A DNA stretch of 5,895 bases, taken from contig CP070840.1 in the NCBI GenBank assembly GCA_020342025.1, forward strand, positions 1,711,445-1,717,339, given 5' to 3'. The position numbers and the translations under genes are program-made. The stretch's first letter is position 1. The number at the start of each line of letters is the position of its first letter. The DNA is from Deltaproteobacteria bacterium. GTDB taxonomy: Bacteria; Desulfobacterota; DSM-4660; Desulfatiglandales; HGW-15. Below are positions 5,893 to 5,895 of the stretch, in pieces. The notes under the pieces are model-generated. The model was not told the DNA's origin. It made no database searches and saw only the letters and a list, made by a program, of their open reading frames with translations.

Positions 5893-5895
5893 GCT

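Overview
The window looks like ordinary chromosomal DNA of mid GC from a Gram-negative anaerobe-type bacterium. The best guess is a Desulfobacterota (deltaproteobacterial) relative, judged from a divergent DnaA-family protein, a short MATIQPKG-type protein that resembles ones I associate with that group, and a SPASM radical SAM protein. This placement is inference from protein style; no marker gene settles it. I see no rRNA, tRNA, CRISPR array, insertion sequence or prophage gene.

Layout: (1) 3-623 (+) is the 3' part of a DnaA-family gene that enters from the left edge. It overlaps by the four bases ATGA with a small two-helix membrane protein gene (620-877, +). (2) A 60-residue protein gene (904-1086, -) converges on that pair and is divergent from a ten-helix membrane protein gene (1265-2359, +). 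The membrane protein appears to be built from two related four-helix halves. (3) After an intergenic stretch with a strong three-tier hairpin (2375-2436) comes an ACT-domain threonine dehydratase gene (2602-3813, +). (4) A second, different palindromic element (3859-3907) separates it from a radical SAM/SPASM gene (about 4073-5104, +). (5) The 3' end of the radical SAM gene overlaps by 22 bases the 3' end of a convergent biotin-protein ligase gene (5083-5892, -) that runs to the right edge.

The genes do not form one pathway. DnaA-like protein, threonine deamination, biotin attachment and radical SAM maturation are separate jobs, and only the first two genes look like a translationally coupled operon. 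The parts most worth a second look are the duplicated membrane protein, the radical SAM protein with seven C-terminal cysteines and no visible substrate gene, the diverged DNA-binding signature of the DnaA-like protein, and the two structured spacers flanking the threonine dehydratase gene. I do not see a convincing new multi-gene system in this window.
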